Shown one piece after another: positions 54,161 through 63,891 of a stretch of 64,000 bases of DNA (its first letter is position 1; every line of letters begins with the position of its first letter). The notes beneath the pieces were generated by a model, which worked only from the letters and a program-made list of their open reading frames with translations, was not told the origin of the DNA and did no database searches. This DNA comes from Novipirellula galeiformis. Its GTDB lineage: Bacteria; Planctomycetota; Planctomycetia; Pirellulales; Pirellulaceae. Position numbers and translations under genes: made by a program. The DNA lies in assembly GCF_007860095.1 (NCBI RefSeq), contig NZ_SJPT01000013.1, forward strand, positions 1 to 64,000. The letters are read 5' to 3'.

Positions 54161-55954
54161 CTACTTCTCCTCCGTTTTTTCCGGACTCGGTGTTGCCGGT
54201 GTCACCCCTATAACCATTGCACCGTCCAGGAATTGCGGCACCCGCATCCCATCAACGCCGCGTGCTTCGATCGCGGGCAACGTGCTAACGACTTGCCGCG
54301 GCGAACCCTCGCCGCCGCTGACGCTACCCACGATCTTGACTCGGTGCAATTCGCCTGGGTTCCAAGTCGACGGCAGCTTGGCCTTGAACTCCAGCACGTT
54401 GGCGCCTTCGGCGATCACGTTTTGCTCCAACGTCACCCCCTCCAACGCCCCCACTTCAGCGCTCTGCAATGACAATTCGATGGGCCCCTTTTCGCCAGTA
54501 CGTTTGGCGGTCACCTTGACCACCAGCGTGCCGTTTTGGGCCACGTTGAAAGTATCCCCGTCGGTCGTCAAAGTGAACGCCGGTGGATCCACTTCGATGG
54601 CCAATCGATACGCGTAGGCCGCACCGCCACGTTGCTGCAAATCCTCGGCACTCAAGAACACCTTGCCCGCCTTGGTTGCAGCATAAGTCAATTGCGTTCG
54701 CTGCGCGCCTTGGCTCGAGCCCTCCGCGAGCATCACTCCCGCTTCCGTCCACAACCGGAGGTAGACGTCCGCGGGCGATCCATAATGTTGCGATTCGGCG
54801 GTAACCACCACGCGTTGGCCCTCAGCCGCCGTCCATTGATAGAAATCAACGTCCTGTTCCTGCGCAAATCGACCATACGCAATGCCAGGGACTGGCAACG
54901 CAACCGCATGCTCGCGTTCCCCGTTAGGCTCTTGCTCAAGGACCGAGTCGATCGAGGGCTCAGCGGGCATGGTCGTGAATCCAGAGGCATCGTGATCCGC
55001 CGGCTTTAGGCTCAGCGTCACTGGGCCACCGCGCGTCCCTGGGCCACCGTCTATCACTGGGCCACCTTGTTCGGAATCGAAACGAGCTCGCAAGTCTGCG
55101 CTAGGCTTCAAGATCGAATCATCCGCGTTGACGAAATCCAGCGACGCTAGCGATTCGTTGTCGCTCCCGAGGGGATAAACGCAACGGATCAACGGGAAAC
55201 GCCCGACGCGCAAGCGATAGCGATAGTCGGCTCCACCACGATGTTGCACGTCCCGCAACGCAAGGAAATAGACTCCTGCCGTCGGAACTCGAAACACAAA
55301 CCGACTGTCCGCGCCGGAACTTGGTTCATCATCGCTGACGACCAACGGTTCCCCCATCTCATTAAACAGGGTCAACACCGTATCGAGCGGAGATCCAATC
55401 CGCTGGGCGACCACTTCAAAGGACAACTCCGTTTCCGCCTTCAGTTCCAAGCGATAGAAATCCGACTTGAACGCATCGCTAGTGCCATCAACGGCAATCG
55501 GCCACGCTAAGTCTTGCGCGTTGGCCATCTGGTCATGTACGCCGGACTCGGCAACCGATGGTAGGTCATCGACCATGAACAGATGCCAGGGGCTAACGCC
55601 ATCCTTCGTGGCGACGCGAATGGCTCCCACCCCCACCGGCTGATCTGCGGCAAGGGTTAACTCACAACGGTATCGCGACGGATCGGTGGGCGTGGGCTCC
55701 GCGGTTTCTGCATCCGTTGCAGCTGTGTTGCCAACCGGTTCGGATTTGAGCTCCGTCGGAAAACTGGTCCAAACCTCAGTAATCTCGCCAAGCTCCGTGC
55801 CGCGAATTTCGATCGCTCGTGTGCCTCCAGCCGCAATTCCACGAGGCAGGATGTCTTGAATCACCGGAGGAGCGGCGTCAGCGTTGATCGCCATCCATCC
55901 ACCCGCGAGAATGCAAATGCAACGTCCAGCAATGGCAAAGAAGGAATGCAGCAT
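54161..55954 (-). CDS. Exported PPC-like (pre-peptidase C-terminal domain) protein
   Basis: 597 residues with a Sec signal (FFAIAGRCICILAGGWMAIN). The start of the mature protein, ILPRGIAAGGTRAIEIRG, is IPT/Ig-like as in the 34469 relative. PPC-type units are seen at FKSDFYRLELKAETELSFEV with GVYFLALRDVQHRGGADYRY, and EQDVDFYQWTAAEGQRVVVT with KVFLSAEDLQQRGGAAYAYR. No catalytic motif. First gene of the minus-strand operon; the stop is 1 bp before the DUF1549/DUF1553 start. Likely a binding or assembly protein for the haem partner. Confidence 0.85.
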   Translation of the reverse strand: MLHSFFAIAGRCICILAGGWMAINADAAPPVIQDILPRGIAAGGTRAIEIRGTELGEITEVWTSFPTELKSEPVGNTAATDAETAEPTPTDPSRYRCELTLAADQPVGVGAIRVATKDGVSPWHLFMVDDLPSVAESGVHDQMANAQDLAWPIAVDGTSDAFKSDFYRLELKAETELSFEVVAQRIGSPLDTVLTLFNEMGEPLVVSDDEPSSGADSRFVFRVPTAGVYFLALRDVQHRGGADYRYRLRVGRFPLIRCVYPLGSDNESLASLDFVNADDSILKPSADLRARFDSEQGGPVIDGGPGTRGGPVTLSLKPADHDASGFTTMPAEPSIDSVLEQEPNGEREHAVALPVPGIAYGRFAQEQDVDFYQWTAAEGQRVVVTAESQHYGSPADVYLRLWTEAGVMLAEGSSQGAQRTQLTYAATKAGKVFLSAEDLQQRGGAAYAYRLAIEVDPPAFTLTTDGDTFNVAQNGTLVVKVTAKRTGEKGPIELSLQSAEVGALEGVTLEQNVIAEGANVLEFKAKLPSTWNPGELHRVKIVGSVSGGEGSPRQVVSTLPAIEARGVDGMRVPQFLDGAMVIGVTPATPSPEKTEEK

Positions 55955-56399
55955 GGTGGGAACCGGAGGGTCGAAGCAAAGCGACGGGTTTCGAACGCAA
56001 TGCGGCGGGCGCTAGGCCATGGGTTTGAGAACGCAAGCCAGCGGGACGAAGTATAGACGATAGCTTAGCAGGATGCAAAACCGTCGTTGCTTGCCAGTGC
56101 ATGGCTGAATTGCAGAATGCGGTAATTTCGCTGTAAAAAGTTGACAAACGCGCCGAGATCTAAGCTAATGCTGCTAACGTCGGTAAACGGTGCCTGGATC
56201 GCGGTCGTGCAGCGACGACACGCACCCTCGAGCACTCCAGCGGGTACACTGACGAATGCAAGCGGGTGCACTTGAGCCCGCCGGAAAGCAAAGGGCGTGC
56301 GGCAGAGTGCGCATGACGACTTCATAGCCCACGGTTACCCCACTCGCCGCCAACTTAACTCCATCCCACCTAATTCATTTCCCGCCAAGGATCGCAGCC
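55955..56399. other. Divergent promoter region
   Basis: 445 bp between the PPC-like operon (minus) and the DUF1501 gene (plus). It should hold both promoters. GCAAGCCAGCGGGAC- and GCAATGCGGCGGGCG-like words near 55998-56044 form an imperfect direct repeat. No gene seen; I could not identify -35/-10 boxes with confidence. Confidence 0.5.
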
Positions 56400-57839
56400 A
56401 TGAGTCATTCATCCACTCACTGGGGGCATCAAAACGCCTTTGATCATTGGGCCCCACGCGCCCACGAAGGGGTGGTCGCCTACGATCGTCGCGGCATGCT
56501 GAAGGCCAGTCTCGCCGGCATGGCTGGATTGAGCGTGCCGAACCTACTCCGCGCCCAAGAGGTTCAAGCGGCGCGCAGTTCAGGCAAGAGCGTGATTCTA
56601 CTTTGGATGGCTGGCGGGCCGAGCCAGATCGACACTTGGGATCCCAAGCCCGATCGTCCCGTGGAAAATCGGGGTCCGTTCTCCGTCATTCCCACCAAGT
56701 TACCGGGCGTAATGTTTTGTGAACACTTGCCGAAACAGGCCGCCATGCTTGATAAGATGACGATCATTCGCAGCGTGGATTGCCGCAAAAGTAACCACGA
56801 GCCGAACAAGGTGATGCAGACGGGCAATCTCGATGCGGCCCCGCGAGTGAACCCCGCGGGCGACACGTTTCCGAGTTACGGCTCGGTCATCGCGAAACAC
56901 CATGGCCCTAACCAAGCGGGATTGCCAGCCTACGCAACGTTTATGAAATCGAAGACTCATGTGGCGTTTGCCGGATCGTTGGGACGTGAATATGACCCGT
57001 TTATCGCCGATAGTGCAGCCAAACTGCCCATCTACACCAACGTCGGTGTCGACACCGGCAAGTTAACCGACGCCGATTTATTCAAAACACCGTTAGGAGT
57101 CACCCCTGAACGCATCGAATCACGACGAAGTTTGTTACAAAGCCTCGACCGAATGGCCAGCCGAGTCGAACCGGCGATGGATGCGATGGACAAATATCAG
57201 CAGAAGGCAGTGGAGATGCTGCTCGGGTCGCGTGCTCGATCGGCCTTCGACATTTCCGCCGAACCTGAGTCGGTGCGTGAGCGTTACGGTAAACATCTAT
57301 GGTGCCAACAAGCACTGTTAGCAAGGCGAATGGTCGAAGCGGGCGTGGCGTTTGTAACCCTCGACTTGAGCTACCACGGGGCCTCGGGCACCTGGGACAA
57401 TCATGGCGACAATATTCCACCCTACGGCGGCATCTCCAAAGGTTTGAAGCCACTGCTCCCGTTGTTCGATCATCTGTTGACCACACTGGTCAGCGATCTC
57501 GAGGAGCGTGGTTTGCTCGACAAGGTACTGATCGTCGCGATGGGCGAATTCGGTCGAACGCCTCAAATTGGCACCCAGGGAAGCACCGATGGACGCAACC
57601 ATTGGCCCTACGTAATGTCGATGACGATGGCCGGCGGCGGTTTGCGACATGGCCAAGTGATTGGCTCGACCGAAAAGGATGGCGGACAGATTGCGGATCG
57701 TCCGGTCAGCCCCGGAGACCTTGCCGCGACGATCTACAAATTCATGGGCGTCCCCTTGGACACCATGTATAACGATATCAACGGCCGGCCGTTTGGCATC
57801 GTACGCGATGGCAAACCGATCCATGAGTTATTTGGCTAA
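56400..57839 (+). CDS. DUF1501 domain protein, probably Tat-exported
   Basis: 479 residues. The N-terminus is longer than usual (about 27 residues) before the twin-arginine-like YDRRGMLKASLAGMAGLS. Landmarks: MAGGPSQIDTWDPKPDRP, a GTWDNHGDNIPPYGG segment, then MGEFGRTPQIGT and DGRNHWPYVM (Asn replaces the usual Asp of GRDH). AAGGA ribosome binding site 8 bases before the ATG. It is transcribed away from the PPC/DUF1549/WD40 operon, which lacks a DUF1501 gene of its own, so it is probably that module's missing member. Confidence 0.92.
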   Translation: MSHSSTHWGHQNAFDHWAPRAHEGVVAYDRRGMLKASLAGMAGLSVPNLLRAQEVQAARSSGKSVILLWMAGGPSQIDTWDPKPDRPVENRGPFSVIPTKLPGVMFCEHLPKQAAMLDKMTIIRSVDCRKSNHEPNKVMQTGNLDAAPRVNPAGDTFPSYGSVIAKHHGPNQAGLPAYATFMKSKTHVAFAGSLGREYDPFIADSAAKLPIYTNVGVDTGKLTDADLFKTPLGVTPERIESRRSLLQSLDRMASRVEPAMDAMDKYQQKAVEMLLGSRARSAFDISAEPESVRERYGKHLWCQQALLARRMVEAGVAFVTLDLSYHGASGTWDNHGDNIPPYGGISKGLKPLLPLFDHLLTTLVSDLEERGLLDKVLIVAMGEFGRTPQIGTQGSTDGRNHWPYVMSMTMAGGGLRHGQVIGSTEKDGGQIADRPVSPGDLAATIYKFMGVPLDTMYNDINGRPFGIVRDGKPIHELFG

Positions 57840-57863
57840 CGCGTCGTCCAGATCGTGAGGTTG

Positions 57864-59153
57864 CTACTTTGGCAAATTCGGGTCGGCACGGTCGGATTGC
57901 AAGAACTGCGAGATGCCCGCTCCCATCGAAGCACCGATTTCCCGGTAACCCTCGGGCGTGCTGTGCGCGGTATTCCAGGGCGATTCGAGACACACCGCCA
58001 CCGTGCGATCATCACCATGCTCGGTCACCCACGTGGCCGACATTTGTCGCCACAAGGGATGATAGTTTGGCCCGGTGCTTTGGGTTTTTCGGTCCAATGG
58101 AATCGGAGCTTCCCAAGCGGATTGGATCACGTCGAGCAATCGGTTCTGCCGTTGCGTGCGAGAGGGGGTCATGACCTGATCTGGGGCCACGTAAAAGTAG
58201 GCCGCTTTATTTCCCGGGCCGGGGTTATGGAAATCAACAAAGATCCCCATTCGCTGTTGAGAGCTCCATGATCGGATTCGATCTTGAACCGCAGCGACCT
58301 CAGGATAATAGGGTGTCTTGGACCAATCGCGATTGTGATCCTGCGGCGTCGACTCTTTGCCCCCATCACCGGTCGCCGTGCGATCCACGTCCATGATGGG
58401 GACGATGAAGGTGAGCGCGTTGTGACGTAGCCAGACGGCATCCTCAGCATCGCCAAGCACCCAATCGATGACTCCGCGTGTCACCCAACTCGACCCGCTC
58501 TCCCAGGCGTGCTGCCGCGCTTGCAACCAGACGACGGGCCGGCCCTCGACGGGAATGTCTCCTGAGGCAATTCGAATGCCTCGCACGAACCGCCCTTCGT
58601 GTGTCTTGGCCAACTCAAACGTTTCTACAAACGAATGCGTTTCCGCAGCCGTTTGCAGCCATTGATCGGTCATCTCCGGCGTCGCCATGGGGCCCCAAGC
58701 GATCCACATTTCCGGGCCGGTTGCATTGAACGAATAAGTGATCCCACCGTGCTCACGCTTTCCGGCTGGGGACTGCTGCCAATGCTCTCGATCAGTCGAT
58801 AATGCGGCGCGATCGGGCAATGCCCAACCTGCATAAAGGGGTTTTCCTCCTCCGGGACGTCCACTCGGTATTTTCTCGGTCGAGCCCACCACGGTGACCT
58901 TCAATGGCTGACCTTCACGAAGTCCGATCGCCCGAAAGCACCACCATGCCGGCCAACCACGAACCGGATCCCCCGCGGGCATGATCCTCACCGACGCGGA
59001 GCTCGAATCGAGTTTGATCACGGTGGCGGAACCGCCTGAAAAGCGGGTTTCGATTGCGAACGTTGCAGTCGCATCGTTAGGCGAATCGGCACTTACCGAA
59101 TTCGATAACAACGTGATCATGCCGACGGCGATGAGTGATTTCAGTTTGCACAT
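57864..59153 (-). CDS. M14 family zinc carboxypeptidase, exported
   Basis: 429 residues with a signal peptide (LKSLIAVGMITLLSNSVSA). Residues about 25-165 are a beta-rich N-terminal domain as in cytosolic-carboxypeptidase-like (AGBL) M14 enzymes. The peptidase domain shows the zinc ligands in ARQHAWESG (H215-x-x-E218) and FVDFHNPG (H309), and the catalytic Glu in CLESPWNT (E390). Cuts C-terminal residues from peptides, or side chains in related enzymes; an extracytoplasmic role is likely. Stops 24 bp from the convergent DUF1501 stop. Monocistronic. Confidence 0.88.
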   Translation of the reverse strand: MCKLKSLIAVGMITLLSNSVSADSPNDATATFAIETRFSGGSATVIKLDSSSASVRIMPAGDPVRGWPAWWCFRAIGLREGQPLKVTVVGSTEKIPSGRPGGGKPLYAGWALPDRAALSTDREHWQQSPAGKREHGGITYSFNATGPEMWIAWGPMATPEMTDQWLQTAAETHSFVETFELAKTHEGRFVRGIRIASGDIPVEGRPVVWLQARQHAWESGSSWVTRGVIDWVLGDAEDAVWLRHNALTFIVPIMDVDRTATGDGGKESTPQDHNRDWSKTPYYPEVAAVQDRIRSWSSQQRMGIFVDFHNPGPGNKAAYFYVAPDQVMTPSRTQRQNRLLDVIQSAWEAPIPLDRKTQSTGPNYHPLWRQMSATWVTEHGDDRTVAVCLESPWNTAHSTPEGYREIGASMGAGISQFLQSDRADPNLPK

Positions 59154-59345
59154 GACTGAGGATCTTCGAAGTGGAATGGGATTCGCCGAAACGACGCTGC
59201 ATCAAGGCTGGGGGCGCGTCATTATACGCCCTGCGCCCCTCGCATGGGTTCCATCCCTTTGTTCGCCCCAAGCCGAAATCCGAGAGATCCTATGGAGGAT
59301 TGCTCGCACTCGTCAAAGACCAACGTCTAGCTATGACCGCATGGT

Positions 59346-62300
59346 CTATTTGCGTCGCGATGCGAGTCGACGTGGAATCGCCGCAACATCGTCAAAGAAG
59401 GTATACAAGACAGGGATGGCAATCAGCGTGAGCACCAACGACAACGTTTGTCCTCCCGCAGCCAGAACGGCGATGGAGCGGCGCTCCTCCGCGCCAGGCC
59501 CCGTCGCGATCAGCAATGGCAACAAACCGGCAACAAAGGACAAGGTCGTCATCAAGATCGGACGCAACCGGTCACGGTTCGCTTGCATGATTGCGTCGTG
59601 TCGCTCGATCCCTTGTGAACGCAAGGCATTGGTATGGTCCACTTGCAAAATCGCCGCCTTCTTCACCACCCCAAACAATACCAAAATGCCCAGCGCCGAA
59701 TACAGGTTTAACGTTTCGCCGCCCCAATACAAACTTAGCAAACCGAAGGGGACCGCTAACGGCAACGACAACAGAATGATAAGCGGGTAGACCATGTTCT
59801 CGTATTGTGCAGCTAATACGATGTACATGAACACGAAGGACATCAAAAAGGTCCAGCCGAAATCGGCGATCGTTCGGTCCAGTTCACGACCACCGCCGAG
59901 AGCCTCGCCACTGAACCCCATCGGCATCCCGATCTCCTGAGCGGCTTGCTTGATCGCTTCGGTACGATCTGCTAACGCGTAACCCGCCGCCACGTTGGCA
60001 CGGACCGAAACCATCCGTTGGCGATTCAGTCGATCGATTCGTGACGCCGCCTTGTTGAAGGTAAAATCAACCACGTTGTCGATTCGTGTCAACGCATTTG
60101 AATTGGCCGTCCCCACCAACGTTTCAGAGGCGTCGTTCGCATTTGTTTGGGCCGCCGGATTGGTTCGTACGTACAATTGCGAGATCGAAGGCACATCGTT
60201 GCGGTCCATGCCGATCAAACGCAATTCAACGTCGTAAGCGTCGCCCGCCGAGCGATCCAGGTAACGTGACACTCGGTCGTCTCCTCCCACGGCAACCTGT
60301 AACGTGTCAGCGATCTCACGAATCTCAACGCCCAGCGCCGCGGCGCGTTCGCGATCAATCGAGACCAACAACTCCGGATTGTCGATTTGCAATGTCGAAT
60401 AAACATCGACAATCCCCGGGATCGTCTGTGCCTTCTTGCGCAACTTCTCACTGAAGACTAACAATTGATCGGCGTCGGGACCGGTGATGGCAAAGTCAAT
60501 GTCGACCGGGGCCCCTTGGCGTAGTGACGTCAGATTTCGAACGGAAACTCGAACATCGCTCAATGCCTTCAATCGTTTGCGGACCTCCCCCATCTTGTCT
60601 CGTTGGCTAAAATTGCCGCGAAAGGCTGCCCCAGGATCACCGGCAAGCAGCCCCTGCCACCATCGTGAAAGCGAAAATGTCCGCTCACGACTATCGATCA
60701 AGCGTACGTAGATCTGGGCTCGATTGACGTCGCCATAGCCACCCGTTCCCACCGAGGCCAAGACGGTTTCGATTCCATCGACACTCTGTAGGATTGCTTC
60801 GGCGCGATCGATCGTCTCTCGCATCGACAACAAGCTCGCCCCGGGTTTGGCTTCGGTGCGAATCTCAAACTCCGACTCGTCGACGTTGAGCGGCACATAA
60901 TCACGGCGAACCCATTGGCTAAGCGGAACATTCGACGCGATCACCAACACGACCACCGCCAACACGAGCCAACGAAACCGCAGCGCCAAGGCGAGCAACG
61001 ATAAATAGGCGTTCTCGATCATTCCGTACAGCCCGCGACGCGAATTCGGCGTCGGCTTTCCTTTGCCATCGGCCTTGTCGATCCGGCGGAGCAATTTGCT
61101 ACACATCATCGGAGTGAGTGAAAAACTGATCAACATCGAAACCAAAATTGCGACCGTTGCCGTCACCCCGAACTCGAATAACAACCGCCCGGTCACACTC
61201 GATAGAAACGAGACCGGCAAGAAGACGATGACGAGTGACAACGTCGTCGCGAGCACAGCCAAGCCAATCTCTTTGGTTCCTTTGACAGCCGCCTCGGACG
61301 GCTCCATCCCCTTTTCTTCGATACAGTGAAAGACATTTTCGAGCACCACGATCGCATCATCGATGACAACGCCCACCATCAAGACCAGCGCCAACATGGT
61401 GACGTTATTGAGCGTGAACCCGAACCATTTCATGAATGCAAACGTGGCAATGATCGACGCGGGGATCGCGACCGAGGCAATGATCGTCGAACGCCACGAA
61501 CGCATGAATAACAGCACGGTCAAACAGGCCAGGATGCTGCCTGAGATCAAATGTCGCTCGATTTCATGCAATGCCTCGACGATGTACCGCGATTGATCTT
61601 GGATAATCTCGACATGCACGTCGTCGGGAAGCAAGGCTTCACATCGGGGAAGCAATGACTTCACGCCGTCAATCACCGCAACGGTGTTTTGCCCACTTTG
61701 GCGTTGAACCTGCAACACCACCGCGGGGCTGCCGTTGAGCCGCGCGAGTGTCCGGACCTCTTTGGTCGCATCGTTCGCGGCCCCAAGATCGCTGAGCCGA
61801 ACCGCGGTCTCGCCCACGGTGGCAACCACCAGATCGGAAAAACCACTCGAGTCCGCAACACGGCCGAGGGTGCGTAGCGAACGCTCTCGCAGTCCCTCGT
61901 CCATCCGCCCGCCGGGCACCTCCGCATTTTGCCGCGCTAAGGCGTCACGAACCTGCAGAATGGAAATCCCATAGGCGGCCAACCGTCGCGCGTCCACGTC
62001 GACTTGAATCGCTCGGTCCGCTGCCCCGGCGATCTGGACCTGCCCCACCCCACGTGAAGATTCGATCACATTTTTGACATAGCGATCGGCCAACACAAAC
62101 AGCTCTCGCGGAGACCGTGGCCCCGAGACCGCGAGCGTCATGATCGGCGACGAATCAAGGTCCTGTTTTTGGATGATCGGTGGGTCGATGCCCGGTGGCA
62201 ATCGATTGACGACGCTCGCGACCGCATCGCGGACGTCTTGGATCGCCGCATCAATGTCGCGATCCAGTTGCACGGTGATGATAACGAAGGAGCGTCCATC

Positions 62301-62558
62301 CGCAGAAATCGACCTAAGTTCGTCGATCCCGGCGACGGTCGCGACCGCGTCCTCCAACACCGAACTGACCTCCGACTCGACCTCTTCGGCTGCGGCCCCC
62401 ACATACGTGGTCCGAATAAAGATCTGCGGTAAGTCCAGGTTTGGAAACCGGTCGACGCCAAGCTGCGGAAACGCAACGATGCCCGCCACGACAAAAGCCG
62501 TGACCAACATCAAAGCAAACACGGGGCGTTTTACGCAAACTTCAGCAAGCCAATACAC
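59346..62558 (-). CDS. RND efflux pump, AcrB/HAE1-type inner membrane permease
   Basis: 1070 residues, standard for the AcrB/MexB class of proton-driven exporters. First membrane helix after CVKRPVFALMLVTAFVVAG, then the porter domain (FPNLDLPQIFIRTTYVGAAA). The TM4 proton-relay acids are in GVVIDDAIVVLEN, and the second half repeats the fold (QYENMVYPLIILLSLPLAVP, ending near LTLIAIPVLYTFFDD). Start codon is GTG. The adaptor gene is directly upstream (91 bp gap), so adaptor and pump form one operon. An outer-membrane factor is not in the window. Substrate cannot be predicted. Confidence 0.95.
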   Translation of the reverse strand: MYWLAEVCVKRPVFALMLVTAFVVAGIVAFPQLGVDRFPNLDLPQIFIRTTYVGAAAEEVESEVSSVLEDAVATVAGIDELRSISADGRSFVIITVQLDRDIDAAIQDVRDAVASVVNRLPPGIDPPIIQKQDLDSSPIMTLAVSGPRSPRELFVLADRYVKNVIESSRGVGQVQIAGAADRAIQVDVDARRLAAYGISILQVRDALARQNAEVPGGRMDEGLRERSLRTLGRVADSSGFSDLVVATVGETAVRLSDLGAANDATKEVRTLARLNGSPAVVLQVQRQSGQNTVAVIDGVKSLLPRCEALLPDDVHVEIIQDQSRYIVEALHEIERHLISGSILACLTVLLFMRSWRSTIIASVAIPASIIATFAFMKWFGFTLNNVTMLALVLMVGVVIDDAIVVLENVFHCIEEKGMEPSEAAVKGTKEIGLAVLATTLSLVIVFLPVSFLSSVTGRLLFEFGVTATVAILVSMLISFSLTPMMCSKLLRRIDKADGKGKPTPNSRRGLYGMIENAYLSLLALALRFRWLVLAVVVLVIASNVPLSQWVRRDYVPLNVDESEFEIRTEAKPGASLLSMRETIDRAEAILQSVDGIETVLASVGTGGYGDVNRAQIYVRLIDSRERTFSLSRWWQGLLAGDPGAAFRGNFSQRDKMGEVRKRLKALSDVRVSVRNLTSLRQGAPVDIDFAITGPDADQLLVFSEKLRKKAQTIPGIVDVYSTLQIDNPELLVSIDRERAAALGVEIREIADTLQVAVGGDDRVSRYLDRSAGDAYDVELRLIGMDRNDVPSISQLYVRTNPAAQTNANDASETLVGTANSNALTRIDNVVDFTFNKAASRIDRLNRQRMVSVRANVAAGYALADRTEAIKQAAQEIGMPMGFSGEALGGGRELDRTIADFGWTFLMSFVFMYIVLAAQYENMVYPLIILLSLPLAVPFGLLSLYWGGETLNLYSALGILVLFGVVKKAAILQVDHTNALRSQGIERHDAIMQANRDRLRPILMTTLSFVAGLLPLLIATGPGAEERRSIAVLAAGGQTLSLVLTLIAIPVLYTFFDDVAAIPRRLASRRK

Positions 62559-62649
62559 GGTGGCGGTATCCTAGGAGGAGCGAAGGCTCGGGGCCGTCAC
62601 AGATCGTGGGGGAATTTCAAAGCAATAGCGAATCGCGGACTTCACGAAG

Positions 62650-63891
62650 TCAGTTCGCTCCGAGGGGAGCCGTGATGGATGAATCGGCCAACGCCGGATC
62701 TAAGATCGGATTGACCTTGGCGACACGCCCTTCCGCGGCGTCTCGCAAAATCACATCACCGAGCTCCAAGCCCTGAACGATCTCTAAGCCCTGTTCACGT
62801 CGTGTCCCGATTCGCACCTCTTGCTCGACGCTCATGCCATCGACCACTTTCCATGCCTTCACCGCGCCGGCAAACTCAGTGATCGCCGATTCCGGCACCA
62901 CTAAGGCTTCTGCATCAGGTTGGATCACGACCTCGGCTTCGGCGAACAAACCCGCGCGGAGCGATTGATCTTCGTTGTCAATCAACGCTTCGAAGCTCAG
63001 CGCGCGGCTACGTTGATCCAAGGCAGGGCTCACACGCGTGACGTGTGCCTTGCGAGGCTCGGCAACCGATTCGATTTGTAGTTGAATTGCTTGACCGACC
63101 TGCACGGATTGGGCGTATCGTTCAGGAACCGTGCCGCGAAATCGCAGCGGATGGGTACGAACGACGACCGCGACCGCTTGACCGACCGACAAATACGTTC
63201 CTGGCGCCACTTGACGGTTCAAAACAAATCCGTCCAACGGAGCCGGGATAACGGCGTCTTTCAATCGCTCGCGTGCCACGGCGAGCTCCACTTGGCGAAG
63301 CTCGATTAAGGCGATTTTTTCACGCACGCCGTTGACCGCCGAAGCGTAACGTGCTTCGGCAACACGTTCGGCTGCGGCAGCAAGATCGTACTCGCCTTGC
63401 GACATCGCGTTCTGTTTTTGCAACGATGCGATTCGCTCAAGGCTACTTTGCGTTTCTTTCCAAAGTGCCCGCTCCTGACGCACGGGGGGCGCGTTTTCAG
63501 GATCGAGTTTCTCGATCGGATCCCCCGCTCGCAACCCCACCGACGATCTCGCTTGTAACAGCTGAGCTTCCGCCTGTTGAACCTCCAATAGAAAATCTTC
63601 TTGGTCCAGGGTTACCAACGGATCACCGGCCTTGACGGCGTCTCCGACGTCTCCATGAACCTCCGCTACCCGACCGGCAACTTTGGCGCCGACGACCGAT
63701 TGCTCATCTGCGTACAGACTGCCTTGACTGCGGACGGTTTTAGGCCATCGCGTCATCTGCAACGCAACCACATGCGCTTCGATGGTTTCCACCGCCTTGG
63801 CTTGACGTTCGACACTCTGCTCCTTCGGCGAGCCACAGCCGGCACATAGGAACACGCATATCACCGGTAGTGCAAGGAATCGCATGGGCAT
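62650..63891 (-). CDS. RND efflux periplasmic adaptor (membrane fusion protein)
   Basis: 413 residues from the ATG at 63891 (another ATG two codons later is equally possible; the frame is open to 63990 but those codons look non-coding). Lipoprotein signal RFLALPVICVFLCAGC. The lipoyl-like halves are VGAKVAGRVAEVHGDVGDAV and DAVIPAPLDGFVLNRQVAPG, flanking a coiled-coil hairpin rich in Glu/Gln/Ala (about 105-200); beta-barrel and membrane-proximal domains follow (ALVVPESAITEF). It links the pump encoded just downstream to an outer-membrane channel. First gene of the adaptor-pump operon. Confidence 0.93.
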   Translation of the reverse strand: MPMRFLALPVICVFLCAGCGSPKEQSVERQAKAVETIEAHVVALQMTRWPKTVRSQGSLYADEQSVVGAKVAGRVAEVHGDVGDAVKAGDPLVTLDQEDFLLEVQQAEAQLLQARSSVGLRAGDPIEKLDPENAPPVRQERALWKETQSSLERIASLQKQNAMSQGEYDLAAAAERVAEARYASAVNGVREKIALIELRQVELAVARERLKDAVIPAPLDGFVLNRQVAPGTYLSVGQAVAVVVRTHPLRFRGTVPERYAQSVQVGQAIQLQIESVAEPRKAHVTRVSPALDQRSRALSFEALIDNEDQSLRAGLFAEAEVVIQPDAEALVVPESAITEFAGAVKAWKVVDGMSVEQEVRIGTRREQGLEIVQGLELGDVILRDAAEGRVAKVNPILDPALADSSITAPLGAN

